From contig NZ_WVRE01000012.1 of assembly GCF_013111185.1 (NCBI RefSeq), positions 30,800 to 94,799 on the forward strand: 64,000 nucleotides of DNA, read 5' to 3'. The position numbers were made by a program, and so were the translations under genes. This document shows, piece after piece, positions 53,466-63,187 of the stretch. The notes under the pieces are model-generated. The model saw nothing but the letters and a program-made list of their open reading frames with translations. It ran no database searches and was not told where the DNA came from. Every line of letters begins with the position of its first letter. Position 1 is the first letter of the stretch. Source of the DNA: Ruegeria sp. HKCCD7303. GTDB taxonomy: Bacteria; Pseudomonadota; Alphaproteobacteria; Rhodobacterales; Rhodobacteraceae.

Positions 53466-53505
53466 GCCAAAAAAACAAAAAAAACCGCGCTCGAAGGCGC
53501 GGTTT
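53466..53505 (-). terminator. Rho-independent terminator of rpmJ
   Basis: On the minus strand a nine-base-pair stem (53482-53490 with 53497-53505) with a six-base loop is followed by a long T-rich run. It starts about 25 bases after the rpmJ stop. Confidence 0.88.
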
Positions 53506-53528
53506 CTGAAAACGATTTTTCGCAGTTC

Positions 53529-53654
53529 TTAGCCTTGGCGGGCTTTGAACTTGCGCTGCGTCTTGTTGATCACGTAGACGCGGCCTTTGCGACGCACAAT
53601 ACGGCAGTCACGGTGCCGGTTCTTGAGCGAGCGGAGCGAGTTCTTGACCTTCAT
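53529..53654 (-). CDS. rpmJ: 50S ribosomal protein L36
   Basis: A 41-residue basic protein ([20 protein letters not shown], then [20 protein letters not shown]) of the type B L36 form found in Alphaproteobacteria, which lacks the zinc-binding Cys/His set of type A. It is part of the large ribosomal subunit. The ATG at 53654 is chosen by family length; the longer open frame upstream would run into the tRNA-Val gene and is not coding. It is transcribed in the same direction as the tRNA gene 90 bases upstream and ends in a strong terminator. Confidence 0.95.
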   Translation of the reverse strand: MKVKNSLRSLKNRHRDCRIVRRKGRVYVINKTQRKFKARQG

Positions 53655-53744
53655 GGGTCTGTCTCCAATCTGCGGCGCCTTCATCAAGGACGTGGCCAGC
53701 GCCTGGGTTAGCGGGTGCCCCGGAAACCCGGAACAGTGAAACGA

Positions 53745-53819
53745 TGGTGGGCGGTACAAGGATCGAACTTGTGACCCCTTCGATGTCAACGAAGTGCTCT
53801 ACCGCTGAGCTAACCGCCC
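53745..53819 (-). tRNA. tRNA-Val (anticodon GAC)
   Basis: A complete 75-base cloverleaf on the minus strand: acceptor GGGCGGT/ACCGCCC, D arm GCTCAGCGGTAGAGC, anticodon stem CTTCG/CGAAG with loop TTGACAT, T arm ACAAGTTCGATCCTTGT, and an encoded CCA end. The anticodon GAC reads valine codons GUC and GUU. Confidence 0.97.
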
Positions 53820-53967
53820 ACTTTCCCTTTGCGTGCCCAGCCCCATAACGAAATGGGGCGCGGATCACCGCGCCGGTAGCGGGGTCTATAAAAGGAGTCG
53901 TTCAGGGGTTCAAGGGGTTTGGAAGAACAATTTTCCAGTCTATGTTGATTACGAACATGGAGAAATC

Positions 53968-54828
53968 ATGCAGAACGCAGCCTTTGTATTGGATATGCCC
54001 GAAAACCGCAGTTCATGCGTGGTTTTTTCGTCCCCTCATAGCGGGCGAGAGTATCCGGCGGCCTTTCTGAAGCGTTCGGTTCTGAATCAAAACGTGATTC
54101 GTTCATCCGAAGATGCCTTTGTGGATCAACTATTTGCGCCTGCTGCTGAATGCGGTGCGCCATTGATCAAAGCGGCCATGCCCCGCGCATATCTGGATTT
54201 GAATCGCAGCCTGGATGAACTTGACCCCGCCCTGATCAGCGGCGCGCGCCGGCATGGACATAATCCGCGGGTCGCTTCGGGGCTGGGGGTGATTCCCCGC
54301 GTCGTGGCCAATGGTCGGGCGATCTACAGCGGAAAGCTGACCATGGATGAGGCGCGGCTGCGTATCGACACCTACTGGCGCCCTTATCACGCGAGATTGA
54401 AGTCTTTGCTGAACGAATCGCATGAAAAGTTCGGTCAGGCGATTTTGGTGGATTGCCATTCTATGCCGCATGAGGCGGTTTCGATGGCCGGTACAGCCCG
54501 CAGCAAGCGGCCCGAAATCGTGCTGGGGGATCGGTTTGGCGCGTCGGCGTCTTCGGAAATTGTGGATCTGGTTGAATCGGCCTTTGTTTCGGCAGGTCTG
54601 AACGTGGCGCGCAATGCACCGTTTGCCGGGGCTTATGTCACTCAGACTTACGGACGTCCCGGTCGCCATCAGCATGCAATCCAGATCGAGATCGACCGCG
54701 CACTCTATATGGACGAAGAGAGGATCGCACCAAACTCCAATTTCATGGCGTTTGCGAAACTTCTGCGGCAGGTGGTGCGCGAGATTGCCAACATCGGAGC
54801 GGACTCGGTTCGTCTGGCGGCCGAATAA
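53968..54828 (+). CDS. N-formylglutamate amidohydrolase family protein
   Basis: A 286-residue hydrolase of the N-formylglutamate amidohydrolase family (HutG-like), which releases formate from N-formyl-glutamate in histidine breakdown, or acts on related N-formyl amino acids. Seen are VVFSSPHSGREYP at the start, SEDAFVDQLF, AAMPRAYLDLNRSLDELD, ILVDCHSMPH and IQIEIDRALYMDE. ATG 53968 follows GGAGAAATC; the open frame upstream would start inside the tRNA promoter region. No hut genes are adjacent, so the physiological substrate is uncertain. It converges with dinB, two bases apart. Confidence 0.88.
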   Translation: MQNAAFVLDMPENRSSCVVFSSPHSGREYPAAFLKRSVLNQNVIRSSEDAFVDQLFAPAAECGAPLIKAAMPRAYLDLNRSLDELDPALISGARRHGHNPRVASGLGVIPRVVANGRAIYSGKLTMDEARLRIDTYWRPYHARLKSLLNESHEKFGQAILVDCHSMPHEAVSMAGTARSKRPEIVLGDRFGASASSEIVDLVESAFVSAGLNVARNAPFAGAYVTQTYGRPGRHQHAIQIEIDRALYMDEERIAPNSNFMAFAKLLRQVVREIANIGADSVRLAAE

Positions 54829-54830
54829 CC

Positions 54831-56096
54831 TCAGCGCAGCGCGCGACCTTTCACAATGGCGTCTGAGCCGAACCTTTGGCGGATCTCGTCAGTTGCACGT
54901 TCAGCCTGCGATCTGCGGGATGCACCAGGATCAAGCAGATCACCCGACATATCAGCTTGATCAGCCGGGCACAGATCAGACAGGCCGCATCCCAAAAGCC
55001 GATAGGGTCCCTGATCACCCACCTGATCGAACAGCCCCTTTGCCGTGCGATAGATCCGGTCGGCAATCTGCGTCGCATCCCGAAGGGACACGCGTCTTGT
55101 CAGGGTTTTGTGATTGGCCTTCTTGAGCTTGAGCGTGACAACCCGCCCTGCAAGATCCTTGGCCTTGGCCCGGTCCGAGACTTTCAGGGCCATGCGCCAC
55201 AGATGTCCGTCTAAAATTTCAGGGTTAGCTGTGTCTTCGAAAAATGTGGTCTCGTTGCTGATGGATTTCATAGGCTCATGGGCCGAGACACGCCGTTTGT
55301 CCTGTCCCCGGGCCAGATGCCACAGGCGATACCCCATCGCTCCAAAGCGCGCGGTGAGCGCCTCCTGATCCCACCGCAGCAAATCGTTGAAGCTTCGAAT
55401 CCCGGCCCGTTCCAGCGACTCTTGCGCTGCGGGGCCAATACCCCAGATCAGCCGCACAGGTTTGTCGTTCAGAAAATCTGCCGTCTCGGCTTTGCCGATC
55501 ACAGAGAAGCCGCGCGGCTTGTCGAGATCAGACGCGACCTTGGCGAGGAATTTGTTGTGGCTCAGCCCGATAGAGCCGGTCACGCCCAACTCTTCCTTCA
55601 TTCGTTTGACCAGCCGCGCCAGCATGATCGCGGGGGGTACCCCGTGCAATCGCTCGGTGCCGGAAAGATCCATGAATGCCTCGTCCAGAGACAGCGGTTC
55701 CACGACCGGCGTCAATTCATCCATCATGGCGCGTATCTCGCGCGATACTTCGGCATACACAGACATGCGTGGTTTGATCACGACGGCTTCGGGGCAGAGT
55801 TGGATAGCCTTGAACATGGGCATCGCCGATCGGACGCCGCGTATGCGCGCCACATAACACGCCGTCGATACAACTCCCCGCTTCCCGCCACCTATGATGA
55901 CGGGCTTGTCCGCAAGCTCGGGATTGTCACGCTTTTCCACTGATGCGTAGAAGGCGTCGCAATCCATATGCGCGATGGACAGGTCAAACAGTTCAGGGTG
56001 CGACTTGACCCTTGGGCTGCCGCAGGCTGCACAGCGACGTTCGTTCCTTGAAGGTGTCAGGCAATCTCGGCAAAGACCGGGCATCTGCGTCCTCAT
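54831..56096 (-). CDS. dinB: DNA polymerase IV with N-terminal zinc ribbon
   Basis: A 421-residue Y-family translesion polymerase. Catalytic acids are in AHMDCDAFYASVEKRD (near residue 43-53) and PLSLDEAFMDLSG (near 135). The little-finger region follows to residue 370. Before the polymerase core there is an extension with CRDC and CAAC (residues 9-12 and 22-25), a probable zinc ribbon seen in some alphaproteobacterial DinB proteins. The C-terminus after about 385 does not show an obvious beta-clamp-binding QLxLF motif. DinB copies undamaged and damaged DNA with low fidelity, often under SOS control; I see no clear LexA box upstream. Confidence 0.93.
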   Translation of the reverse strand: MRTQMPGLCRDCLTPSRNERRCAACGSPRVKSHPELFDLSIAHMDCDAFYASVEKRDNPELADKPVIIGGGKRGVVSTACYVARIRGVRSAMPMFKAIQLCPEAVVIKPRMSVYAEVSREIRAMMDELTPVVEPLSLDEAFMDLSGTERLHGVPPAIMLARLVKRMKEELGVTGSIGLSHNKFLAKVASDLDKPRGFSVIGKAETADFLNDKPVRLIWGIGPAAQESLERAGIRSFNDLLRWDQEALTARFGAMGYRLWHLARGQDKRRVSAHEPMKSISNETTFFEDTANPEILDGHLWRMALKVSDRAKAKDLAGRVVTLKLKKANHKTLTRRVSLRDATQIADRIYRTAKGLFDQVGDQGPYRLLGCGLSDLCPADQADMSGDLLDPGASRRSQAERATDEIRQRFGSDAIVKGRALR

Positions 56097-56160
56097 GCGC
56101 TCCGCAGTTGGCTTGGGGTTTCTCTAGAACATTCCTCAACTTCGATCATAGGTCATTGAG

Positions 56161-56192
56161 GAAAAGAAAACCCCCCGCAATGTGGCGGGGGG
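56161..56192 (-). terminator. Terminator between pyrF and dinB
   Basis: On the minus strand CCCCCCGC and GCGGGGGG form a stem (56171-56192), followed by TTTTCTTTTC. It faces transcripts coming from pyrF, 230 bases after the pyrF stop, and would separate pyrF from dinB. Confidence 0.75.
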
Positions 56193-56420
56193 AAGTAACG
56201 AACCTCAGGAAGAAATGGTCCGTTGGGGAGTAACTTCCCCAAAGAATCGCTAAGTTTTTCGGTTTTCGATAGGTGGAAGGCCGTGTCGCCAAAACTCACC
56301 TTTTGAATGTGTGTTTTCTGGCACAGGGACGATTTGGCGCGGTTCTGCAAAAAATTGACGCAACGTCAACTTGTTGCGGTGAAACTCGAACACGAAAACC
56401 GTCCGAAACACTTGAAATGG

Positions 56421-57125
56421 TCAGTGCACTTTCAGAGAATTTAACTCGGCCAGAACAGCCTCGGCGGCGGTTTTTGGATCTTCTGCCTGATAAATCGGAC
56501 GGCCCACGACGATGTGATCCGCACCATTCCGAATCGCGTTGGCCGGTGTTGCTACTCGTTTCTGATCACCAAGTGCTGCACCTGCTGGACGCACACCGGG
56601 GGTGACAATCAGGCGACCGTCGGCCTGAGGCAGTGCGCGGATCAGGGCAGCCTCCTGCGGGCTGGCGATAACGCCATCAGCCCCGGCCTCCAGCGCTTTG
56701 GCTGCGCGTTCGACCACCAAGTCCTGCACGTCGCCAGCTTTGATCAGGCTGGCGTCCAGATCGTCGCGGTTCAGCGAAGTCAGGATGGTCACAGCAAGGA
56801 TTTTCAAATCCTTGCCCGATGCACCTTCTTTGGCGGCGCGCACAACATGTGGGTCGCCATGTACAGTCAGGAAATCCAGATCGAACTGCGCCAGCCCCCG
56901 CACTGCGTTTTCAACCGTATTGCCAATGTCGAACAGTTTCATGTCCAGAAAGATACGTTTGTCGTGGTCCTGTTTCAGCTCATTGGCCAAAGCCAGCCCG
57001 CCACCCGTCAACATGCCCAAGCCGATCTTGTAGAAGGACACGCTGTCGCCCAGCCGTTCAGCCATGGCCAGACCCTGCAGGGCGTTAGGGACATCGAGGG
57101 CGACGATAAGGCGATCATCGGACAT
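56421..57125 (-). CDS. pyrF: Orotidine 5'-phosphate decarboxylase
   Basis: A 234-residue OMP decarboxylase, the last step of UMP synthesis. The barrel motifs are LIVALDVPNALQGLAMAERL, SFYKIGLGML with substrate Lys, IFLDMKLFDIGNTV with the catalytic Asp-Lys-Asp set (residues about 59-64), and VTPGVRPAG plus HIVVGRPIYQ for phosphate binding. AAGGAG lies about seven bases before ATG 57125; the longer open frame upstream has no homology. Monocistronic, ending before a terminator. Confidence 0.95.
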   Translation of the reverse strand: MSDDRLIVALDVPNALQGLAMAERLGDSVSFYKIGLGMLTGGGLALANELKQDHDKRIFLDMKLFDIGNTVENAVRGLAQFDLDFLTVHGDPHVVRAAKEGASGKDLKILAVTILTSLNRDDLDASLIKAGDVQDLVVERAAKALEAGADGVIASPQEAALIRALPQADGRLIVTPGVRPAGAALGDQKRVATPANAIRNGADHIVVGRPIYQAEDPKTAAEAVLAELNSLKVH

Positions 57126-57265
57126 GGGGCGCTCCTTTTTGGCAAACGTCTGCCTCCTAGCGGGTTCGGGCGGTTCTGTCCATCTTCGAAGCCGGGCGCG
57201 GGCACGTTCATTTTGTGCTATCGTGCCGGGTATTGAGTATTTGATTTCACAGCAAGGGACAGAAA

Positions 57266-57583
57266 ATGAAAAAGCTGGTTGTGCTGGGCGTATTGGTTGC
57301 GCTGGCTGCATGTGACGAAACCCCGCCCGAAACACCGGAAACCGGGGCTGCTCCTGCACCCACAAATGATGATCTGCGTCTTGTGGGTGGCTACAGGTCC
57401 GAGGATGATTGGTGCCAGCTTACGGGCGAAACGGGTTTTACCGTGGAATTCCTGGACCATACGGCTGATCTGGTGTCATGCCCGACAGGAAGCGCGGCGG
57501 CACAGTCCCTCGTGGATGATCTGGGTGCGGTTCAGGTCGCCGAGACCGGAGGTTACACCGTCTACACCATACAGCGCGAATAA
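57266..57583 (+). CDS. Small lipoprotein of unknown function
   Basis: A 105-residue protein with a lipoprotein signal (MKKLVVLGVLVALAAC, Cys16) followed by a Pro/Glu/Thr-rich linker (residues 17-33) and a small domain with two cysteines (EDDWCQLTG and LVSCPTGS) that may form a disulfide. I know no family for it. AAGGGA precedes the ATG. The clpB heat-shock-like promoter starts 24 bases after its stop, so it is transcribed separately from clpB. Confidence 0.82.
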   Translation: MKKLVVLGVLVALAACDETPPETPETGAAPAPTNDDLRLVGGYRSEDDWCQLTGETGFTVEFLDHTADLVSCPTGSAAAQSLVDDLGAVQVAETGGYTVYTIQRE

Positions 57584-57606
57584 CGGCGATTTCTGCGTCT
57601 TAGCCT

Positions 57607-57634
57607 CTTGAACCGGCAAAGATATTTCCCAGAT
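57607..57634 (+). promoter_or_regulatory. Candidate heat-shock (RpoH) promoter of clpB
   Basis: CTTGAA at 57607-57612 and CCCAGAT at 57628-57634, separated by 15 bases, resemble the sigma-32 consensus (CTTGAA, 11-16 bases, CCCATnT). Initiation would be about 70 bases before the clpB start. Confidence 0.6.
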
Positions 57635-57709
57635 TGAATGTGAGGCTTCGACCGATATGTGCCGCCAAGCGGGCATGTCAAAACGGGGCGCTTGGAAAAG
57701 GAGAATATC

Positions 57710-60328
57710 ATGGACTTGAACAAGTTCACCGAGCGGGCACGGGGATTCGTGCAGGCTGCGCAGACCATTGCGCTGCGCGAGGGGCACCAGAGGCTGGAGC
57801 CAACACATATACTCAAAGCATTGATGGATGACGATCAGGGGCTGGCGAGCAACCTGATCACACGTGCTGGCGGCGCGCCCAACCGCGTGGTCGAGGCGCT
57901 GGACGTCGCGATGGGCAAAATCCCGAAGGTCAGCGGCGACGCGAGCCAGATTTACATGGACGGACAGACCGCCAAAGTTCTGGACGAGGCTGAGAAGATC
58001 GCCACCAAAGCGGGCGATAGCTTTGTGCCGGTTGAACGGGTGCTGATGGCGCTGTGCATGGTGAAATCCAAAGCTAAGGACGCTTTGGAGGCTGGTGCGG
58101 TGTCTGCCCAGAAACTCAATGAGGCGATCAATGACATCCGCAAGGGTCGCACCGCTGATACCGCATCGGCGGAAGAGGGCTATGACGCGCTCAAGAAATA
58201 TGCGCGCGATCTGACTGAAGCTGCGGCTGAAGGTAAGATTGACCCGATCATCGGGCGGGATGAGGAAATCCGCCGCTCGATGCAGGTTCTGTCGCGCCGC
58301 ACCAAGAACAACCCGGTTCTGATCGGGGAACCTGGCGTGGGTAAAACCGCGATTGCCGAGGGAATGGCCCTGCGCATCGTCAACGGCGACGTGCCGGAAT
58401 CGCTGAAGGACAAGAAGCTGCTCGCGCTCGACATGGGCGCGCTGATTGCTGGTGCGAAGTACCGTGGTGAGTTCGAAGAACGACTGAAGGCCGTTCTGAC
58501 CGAAGTGACCGAGGCCGCTGGTGAGATCATTCTGTTCATCGATGAGATGCATACGCTGGTTGGGGCCGGGAAGTCCGACGGCGCGATGGACGCCGCCAAC
58601 CTGATCAAGCCCGCGCTTGCCCGGGGTGAGCTGCATTGTATCGGCGCGACCACGCTGGATGAGTACCGTAAATATGTTGAAAAAGACGCGGCCCTTGCGC
58701 GCCGGTTCCAGCCCGTGATGGTGACCGAGCCAACCGTCGAGGATACGATCAGCATCCTGCGGGGCATCAAGGAAAAGTACGAGCTGCACCATGGCGTGCG
58801 CATCTCGGATTCGGCATTGGTGTCGGCGGCGACGCTCTCGCATCGCTATATCACTGACAGGTTCCTGCCAGATAAAGCCATCGACCTTGTTGATGAGGCA
58901 GCGTCGCGCCTGCGGATGGAGGTGGATAGTAAGCCGGAAGAGCTCGACCAGCTGGATCGCCAGATCCTGCAGATGCAGATCGAGGAAGAGGCGCTGAAGC
59001 TTGAAGACGACGCGGCCTCGAAGGACCGTCTGGAAACCTTGCAAAAGGATCTGGCCGACCTGCAGGAGAAATCTGCCGAGATGACGGCCCAATGGCAGGC
59101 CGAACGCGACAAGCTGGCTGGTGCCCGTGATCTGAAAGAGCAGCTCGACAAAGCGCGGGCTGATCTGGAAATCGCCAAGCGCGAAGGTAACCTGGCCAAG
59201 GCCGGTGAGCTGTCCTATGGCGTCATCCCAGAGCTTGAGAAAAAGCTGACCGAGGCCGAAAACGCCGAAAGCAACGCCATGATGGCCGAGGAAACGGTGC
59301 GCCCGACGCAGATCGCTGCTGTGGTCGAACGCTGGACGGGTATTCCGACCTCGAAAATGCTGGAAGGTGAGCGCGAGAAGTTGCTGCGGATGGAAGATGA
59401 TCTGCATTCTCGCGTGATCGGTCAGGATGCAGCGGTGACCGCTGTCGCCAACGCCGTACGTCGTGCGCGTGCGGGGCTGAACGACGAAGGTCGTCCGCTG
59501 GGCTCGTTCTTGTTCCTTGGCCCGACCGGTGTGGGTAAGACAGAGCTGACCAAAGCCGTGGCGAATTTCCTGTTCGACGACGACAATGCGATGGTCCGCA
59601 TCGATATGTCCGAGTTCATGGAAAAACATGCGGTTGCCCGTCTGATAGGTGCCCCTCCGGGCTATGTCGGCTATGACGAAGGCGGTGTGCTGACCGAAGC
59701 CGTACGGCGCAGGCCCTATCAGGTTGTGTTGTTTGACGAGGTCGAAAAAGCGCACCCTGATGTGTTCAACGTGCTGTTGCAGGTTCTGGATGATGGCGTT
59801 CTGACCGATGGTCAGGGCCGCACCGTGGACTTCAAGCAGACGCTGATCATCCTGACCTCGAACCTCGGCTCTCAGGCGCTGAGCCAGTTGCCCGAAGGTG
59901 CGGACAGCGCGCAAGCGCGGCGTGACGTGATGGATGCGGTCCGGGCGCATTTCCGGCCCGAGTTCCTGAACCGTCTGGACGAGACCATCATCTTTGACCG
60001 GCTCAAGCGGGCCGATATGGATGGCATCGTTGATATCCAGATGGCGCGTCTGCAGAAACGACTGGCTGCTCGCAAGATCGAGCTGGTGCTGGACGACGGT
60101 GCCAAGGAGTGGCTGGCCAATGAAGGCTATGATCCGGTCTTTGGCGCGCGTCCCTTGAAGCGTGTGATTCAGCGCGCCTTGCAGAACCCGCTGGCCGAAG
60201 CGCTGCTGGCCGGCGAGATCAAGGATGGAGAGACCGTTCCGGTGACCGCCGGAACCGATGGTCTGATCATAGGCGACCGTTTGGGCACGTCAGACCGACC
60301 TCGCCCGGATGATGCCGTGGTGCATTGA
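57710..60328 (+). CDS. clpB: ATP-dependent disaggregase ClpB
   Basis: An 872-residue Hsp100 chaperone that threads aggregated proteins through a hexameric ring with DnaK. Domains are the N-domain (1-145, [10 protein letters not shown]), first AAA+ (Walker [14 protein letters not shown] near 206; Walker [10 protein letters not shown]; pore loop AKYRGEFEE), a coiled-coil middle domain (about 400-525), which separates ClpB from ClpA, and second AAA+ ([13 protein letters not shown] near 604; [11 protein letters not shown] pore loop), plus a small C-terminal domain. AAAAGGAGAATATC precedes ATG 57710. A heat-shock-like promoter lies upstream and a strong terminator downstream. Confidence 0.97.
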   Translation: MDLNKFTERARGFVQAAQTIALREGHQRLEPTHILKALMDDDQGLASNLITRAGGAPNRVVEALDVAMGKIPKVSGDASQIYMDGQTAKVLDEAEKIATKAGDSFVPVERVLMALCMVKSKAKDALEAGAVSAQKLNEAINDIRKGRTADTASAEEGYDALKKYARDLTEAAAEGKIDPIIGRDEEIRRSMQVLSRRTKNNPVLIGEPGVGKTAIAEGMALRIVNGDVPESLKDKKLLALDMGALIAGAKYRGEFEERLKAVLTEVTEAAGEIILFIDEMHTLVGAGKSDGAMDAANLIKPALARGELHCIGATTLDEYRKYVEKDAALARRFQPVMVTEPTVEDTISILRGIKEKYELHHGVRISDSALVSAATLSHRYITDRFLPDKAIDLVDEAASRLRMEVDSKPEELDQLDRQILQMQIEEEALKLEDDAASKDRLETLQKDLADLQEKSAEMTAQWQAERDKLAGARDLKEQLDKARADLEIAKREGNLAKAGELSYGVIPELEKKLTEAENAESNAMMAEETVRPTQIAAVVERWTGIPTSKMLEGEREKLLRMEDDLHSRVIGQDAAVTAVANAVRRARAGLNDEGRPLGSFLFLGPTGVGKTELTKAVANFLFDDDNAMVRIDMSEFMEKHAVARLIGAPPGYVGYDEGGVLTEAVRRRPYQVVLFDEVEKAHPDVFNVLLQVLDDGVLTDGQGRTVDFKQTLIILTSNLGSQALSQLPEGADSAQARRDVMDAVRAHFRPEFLNRLDETIIFDRLKRADMDGIVDIQMARLQKRLAARKIELVLDDGAKEWLANEGYDPVFGARPLKRVIQRALQNPLAEALLAGEIKDGETVPVTAGTDGLIIGDRLGTSDRPRPDDAVVH

Positions 60329-60344
60329 TCAAAACGGAAAGAGA

Positions 60345-60371
60345 GACCCGCTGTTTCAGCGGGTCTTTTTT
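60345..60371 (+). terminator. Rho-independent terminator of clpB
   Basis: GACCCGCTG (60345-60353), loop TTT, CAGCGGGTC (60357-60365), then six T, 17 bases after the clpB stop. Confidence 0.9.
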
Positions 60372-60387
60372 CAGCATCTACCATATA

Positions 60388-61014
60388 TCAATGCCTGATG
60401 TTCCATTGCGCCCATAAACCTCTGGGCTGCCGAGGTGGCGGTATGGTCAGACCTGCGTTGTAGCTTTGCTCCAGAAGGGCTTCGCGACGTTCTTCTGACC
60501 CTGTGGATCCACAGAGGATTTCCAGCTTGCGGGGCGAGAACCCAAAATATCCGAATGTGCCCTGTGTCCAGAGGGTTTCCATTGCATTCAGATATCCGGC
60601 GTCCTCCATTTCGTCGGATCGCGCGCCAGCGGGTATCAGCAAGACCCCGGATCTGGGCCGTTGCAGCGATTTTTCGCGATCATCCAACTGATCATATGCC
60701 CAACCCCATGACCAGACGCGGTCAACCCAACCTTTCATCATTGACGGCATTCCCCACCAGAAAAGCGGAAACGCGAGACAGATAGCATCCGAGCGAGAGA
60801 TACGTTCTTGCTCGTATCGTATGTCTGCAAGTGGTGCGGACGCCGAATCCCCCTCTATGTCCGCCACAGTCCAACGCGGATCGAATTCCTCGGCATGCAA
60901 GTCAGCAAATTCTGTCGTGTGACCGGCTGCCTTCGCACCATCCATGAACATCCGCGCTGCGGCGGCGGTAAATGAGTTTGGGTCTGGATGGTCAAGGACG
61001 GTCAGGATGTGCAT
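60388..61014 (-). CDS. Flavodoxin-fold NAD(P)H oxidoreductase
   Basis: A 208-residue protein of the flavodoxin-like/NQO1 family (MdaB, KefF type). It starts at MHILTVLDHPDPNSFTAAA, the FMN-phosphate-binding loop, and has FPLFWWGMPSMMKGWVDRV, the typical FMN-ring-binding stretch of quinone reductases, and GTFGYFGFSPRKLEI. It should reduce quinones or other acceptors with NAD(P)H. ATG 61014 is used; a TTG at 61035 would add MNQKVPI. It converges with clpB. Confidence 0.87.
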   Translation of the reverse strand: MHILTVLDHPDPNSFTAAAARMFMDGAKAAGHTTEFADLHAEEFDPRWTVADIEGDSASAPLADIRYEQERISRSDAICLAFPLFWWGMPSMMKGWVDRVWSWGWAYDQLDDREKSLQRPRSGVLLIPAGARSDEMEDAGYLNAMETLWTQGTFGYFGFSPRKLEILCGSTGSEERREALLEQSYNAGLTIPPPRQPRGLWAQWNIRH

Positions 61015-61120
61015 GATCGGGACTTTCTGATTCAATCTGGCTTTCCCGAGGCACCTTGATTGCTCAAGGTACCTTTAGGTCAAGCAGAACATCCTGACAG
61101 CTGGGGATCAGTTCAAAACA

Positions 61121-61141
61121 GGCTCACCATCAGGGTGAGCC
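61121..61141 (-). terminator. Hairpin downstream of the cyclase-family gene
   Basis: GGCTCACC (61121-61128) pairs with GGTGAGCC (61134-61141). On the minus strand TGTTTTG follows; on the plus strand a T-rich stretch follows. It lies 24 bases after the stop at 61165 and probably ends that transcript. Confidence 0.6.
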
Positions 61142-61164
61142 TTAATTTTATTTTGTGCAGTTTT

Positions 61165-61980
61165 TTACACTAGCGCAAAAATCCGCGCTGGGCCGCCAGT
61201 ACCGCCTGCGTGTTTTGGCGCGCCTATGACCAGCGTCGCGCCGGATGGCGGCACCCGATCCAGATTGGCCAGGCATTCAATCCCAAACCGGCCTGAAGGC
61301 AGCCACGCATAATGGGTGGCAAAATCTGCCGACATGCCGTGATCCAGCGACAGCGTATCCACAGCAATCGACCGCGCGCCGGTATCTTCCATCAGCATCT
61401 GCGCCGCTTCGACATGAAAGCCGGGATAGTGCTGCGCTTCGCCATCGAAGTTGCGGAATTCATCTGTGGCTGTTTTTCCGCCCCAGCCGGAATGCATCGC
61501 CACGCAGGCACCGTCAGGGATGTCTCCGTTCGCCGATATCCATGCCTTCAGATCGTCTGGCGTGACTCGTGTGTCTGCGTCCTCAGCCGCGCGGGCGGCG
61601 ATATCGACTACACATAATGGCGCGACCAGGTCGTTGACCGGGATCTCATCGACCGATGTGCCATCCGCGGAAAAGTGCAGCGGGGCGTCGATATGGGTGC
61701 CTGTGTGTTCATTGATCGACAAATTGAACAGGTTGAAACCGTGATCTGCAAAGTTGAAAGCCTGTTCTGCCGAAATGCCAGGGTCACCGCCCCATGTCGG
61801 AAATTCCGGGCTGAGCGTGTGGGTCATATCCTCGATGCCGCCATGTCCTGCGGCCAGCGATGCGGGGGCCGTACCACCGGTTGCGACGGCGGCAACGCCT
61901 GTCGCAGCTGCAGCTTTGAAGAACCCGCGCCGAGACAGCATCCTGTCCTTGACGGCATTCATTACACAGATGTCACACAT
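61165..61980 (-). CDS. TAT-exported cyclase-family (kynurenine formamidase-like) metal hydrolase
   Basis: A 271-residue protein with a twin-arginine signal (LSRRGFFKAAAATGVAAVA) preceded by MCDICVMNAVKDRM. The mature part belongs to the cyclase family (PF04199): DMTHTLSPEFPTWGGDP, the metal motif NEHTGTHIDAPLHF (HxGTHxD), CVAMHSGWGGK, and IAVDTLSLDHGMS. Relatives hydrolyse N-formylkynurenine, isatin or carbamates. GGGAGGAAGAACT directly precedes ATG 61980, which excludes the longer open frame upstream. The N-terminal CxxC before the TAT motif recurs in my memory of related proteins. Substrate unknown; the enzyme acts in the periplasm. Confidence 0.87.
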   Translation of the reverse strand: MCDICVMNAVKDRMLSRRGFFKAAAATGVAAVATGGTAPASLAAGHGGIEDMTHTLSPEFPTWGGDPGISAEQAFNFADHGFNLFNLSINEHTGTHIDAPLHFSADGTSVDEIPVNDLVAPLCVVDIAARAAEDADTRVTPDDLKAWISANGDIPDGACVAMHSGWGGKTATDEFRNFDGEAQHYPGFHVEAAQMLMEDTGARSIAVDTLSLDHGMSADFATHYAWLPSGRFGIECLANLDRVPPSGATLVIGAPKHAGGTGGPARIFALV

Positions 61981-62280
61981 AGTTCTTCCTCCCTTTTGCG
62001 GCGAAACGGCTACAATAACAGACAAGCAACGCGCAGGAACGCGTGCGATGCCTGCGTGACAGAGTGCAGTCCGGTAGGCGCTTTTGTAAAGGTTTCCGAT
62101 AAATAGCTCGGCCAAAGCAGTCGAAAAGAAGAGCTGAACAGGCAGAATGCTCCGGTCTTTTCGAGGCGTCCGATTTGAGAACGTTACAGTCACTTCGCTC
62201 AATCGTTACGCCTGTTTCGCTGGCGCTGTGCTATCAGCGCATTAAGTCAAGACTGACACGTGGACACGACGGAGACATAC

Positions 62281-63183
62281 ATGGCGCATCGCTGGACCAA
62301 TACTTTGACACAAGCCGACGTCACGCCAAAGGCGGCGTTCCTGAACCGGCGGCAGGTGATGGCCGGTCTGGCAGGTGTTGGGCTAACCGCGATGGCGCGC
62401 CCGGCTGCAGCGCAAGACGCGTTGGAACCGAATACATGGGAAGAGATCACGAGCTACAACAACTATTATGAGTTCGGGACCGGAAAAGATGACCCTGCTA
62501 AGTATGCCGGTTCTCTTGTGACCGAACCCTGGAGCGTCAAGATCGACGGCTTGGTGGATCGCCCGGGTGAGTATGACTTTAAGGATATTCTGTCTGAGAT
62601 GACCATCGAAGAGCGGATCTATCGTTTCCGTTGTGTTGAAGCGTGGTCAATGGTCATTCCGTGGAACGGTTTCGAACTCGCCGACCTGCTGAATATGGCC
62701 GGAGTTCAGGAGAGTGCGAAATATGTGGCCTTTGAAACCGCGTACCGCCCGGATGAGATGCCCGGAACACGCTTCCCCATTCTTGAATGGCCGTATCGTG
62801 AAGGCTTGCGTCTGGATGAGGCGATGCACCCTCTGACGTTCATAGCCACCGGAATTTACGGGAAAACGATTCCGAACCAGAATGGCGCGCCTTTGCGTTT
62901 GGTGGTTCCGTGGAAATACGGGTTCAAGTCGATCAAATCGATCGTGCGCATCACGCTGACCGATGTAGAGCCGCCCACAAGCTGGAACATGTCGAACCCC
63001 CGCGAATACGGGTTTTACAGCAATGTGAATCCGAAGGTTGATCATCCGCGTTGGTCTCAGGCGTCCGAGCGTCGCATTGGCGGCGGTCTGTTTGCCAAAC
63101 GAATCCCCACTCTCATGTTCAACGGCTACGAGGAAGAGGTCGCCAGCCTGTATGAAGGCTTGGATCTGGCCAAAAACTACTAA
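62281..63183 (+). CDS. msrP: Periplasmic methionine sulfoxide reductase catalytic subunit MsrP (YedY)
   Basis: A 300-residue molybdenum enzyme that reduces methionine sulfoxide in periplasmic proteins. The TAT signal is [20 protein letters not shown]. The molybdenum ligand is Cys118 in [38 protein letters not shown] and [12 protein letters not shown] are further family marks. ACGGAG lies about eight bases before ATG 62281; the GTG at 62260 is not needed. It is followed four bases later by msrQ, its membrane electron donor. Confidence 0.95.
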   Translation: MAHRWTNTLTQADVTPKAAFLNRRQVMAGLAGVGLTAMARPAAAQDALEPNTWEEITSYNNYYEFGTGKDDPAKYAGSLVTEPWSVKIDGLVDRPGEYDFKDILSEMTIEERIYRFRCVEAWSMVIPWNGFELADLLNMAGVQESAKYVAFETAYRPDEMPGTRFPILEWPYREGLRLDEAMHPLTFIATGIYGKTIPNQNGAPLRLVVPWKYGFKSIKSIVRITLTDVEPPTSWNMSNPREYGFYSNVNPKVDHPRWSQASERRIGGGLFAKRIPTLMFNGYEEEVASLYEGLDLAKNY

Positions 63184-63187
63184 GCCC

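Noticed and set aside
53655..53789. Longer frame for rpmJ reaching the tRNA gene
   Set aside because: L36 is 41 residues and starts at MKVKNS; the extension would read through the 3' part of tRNA-Val.
56153..56350. A 65-codon minus-strand frame between dinB and pyrF
   Set aside because: It covers the pyrF terminator hairpin and has no similarity to any family.
57476..59950. An 824-codon open frame on the minus strand opposite clpB
   Set aside because: It is antisense to a clear ClpB gene; no domain is recognisable, and such frames arise from the GC-rich codon bias of the real gene.
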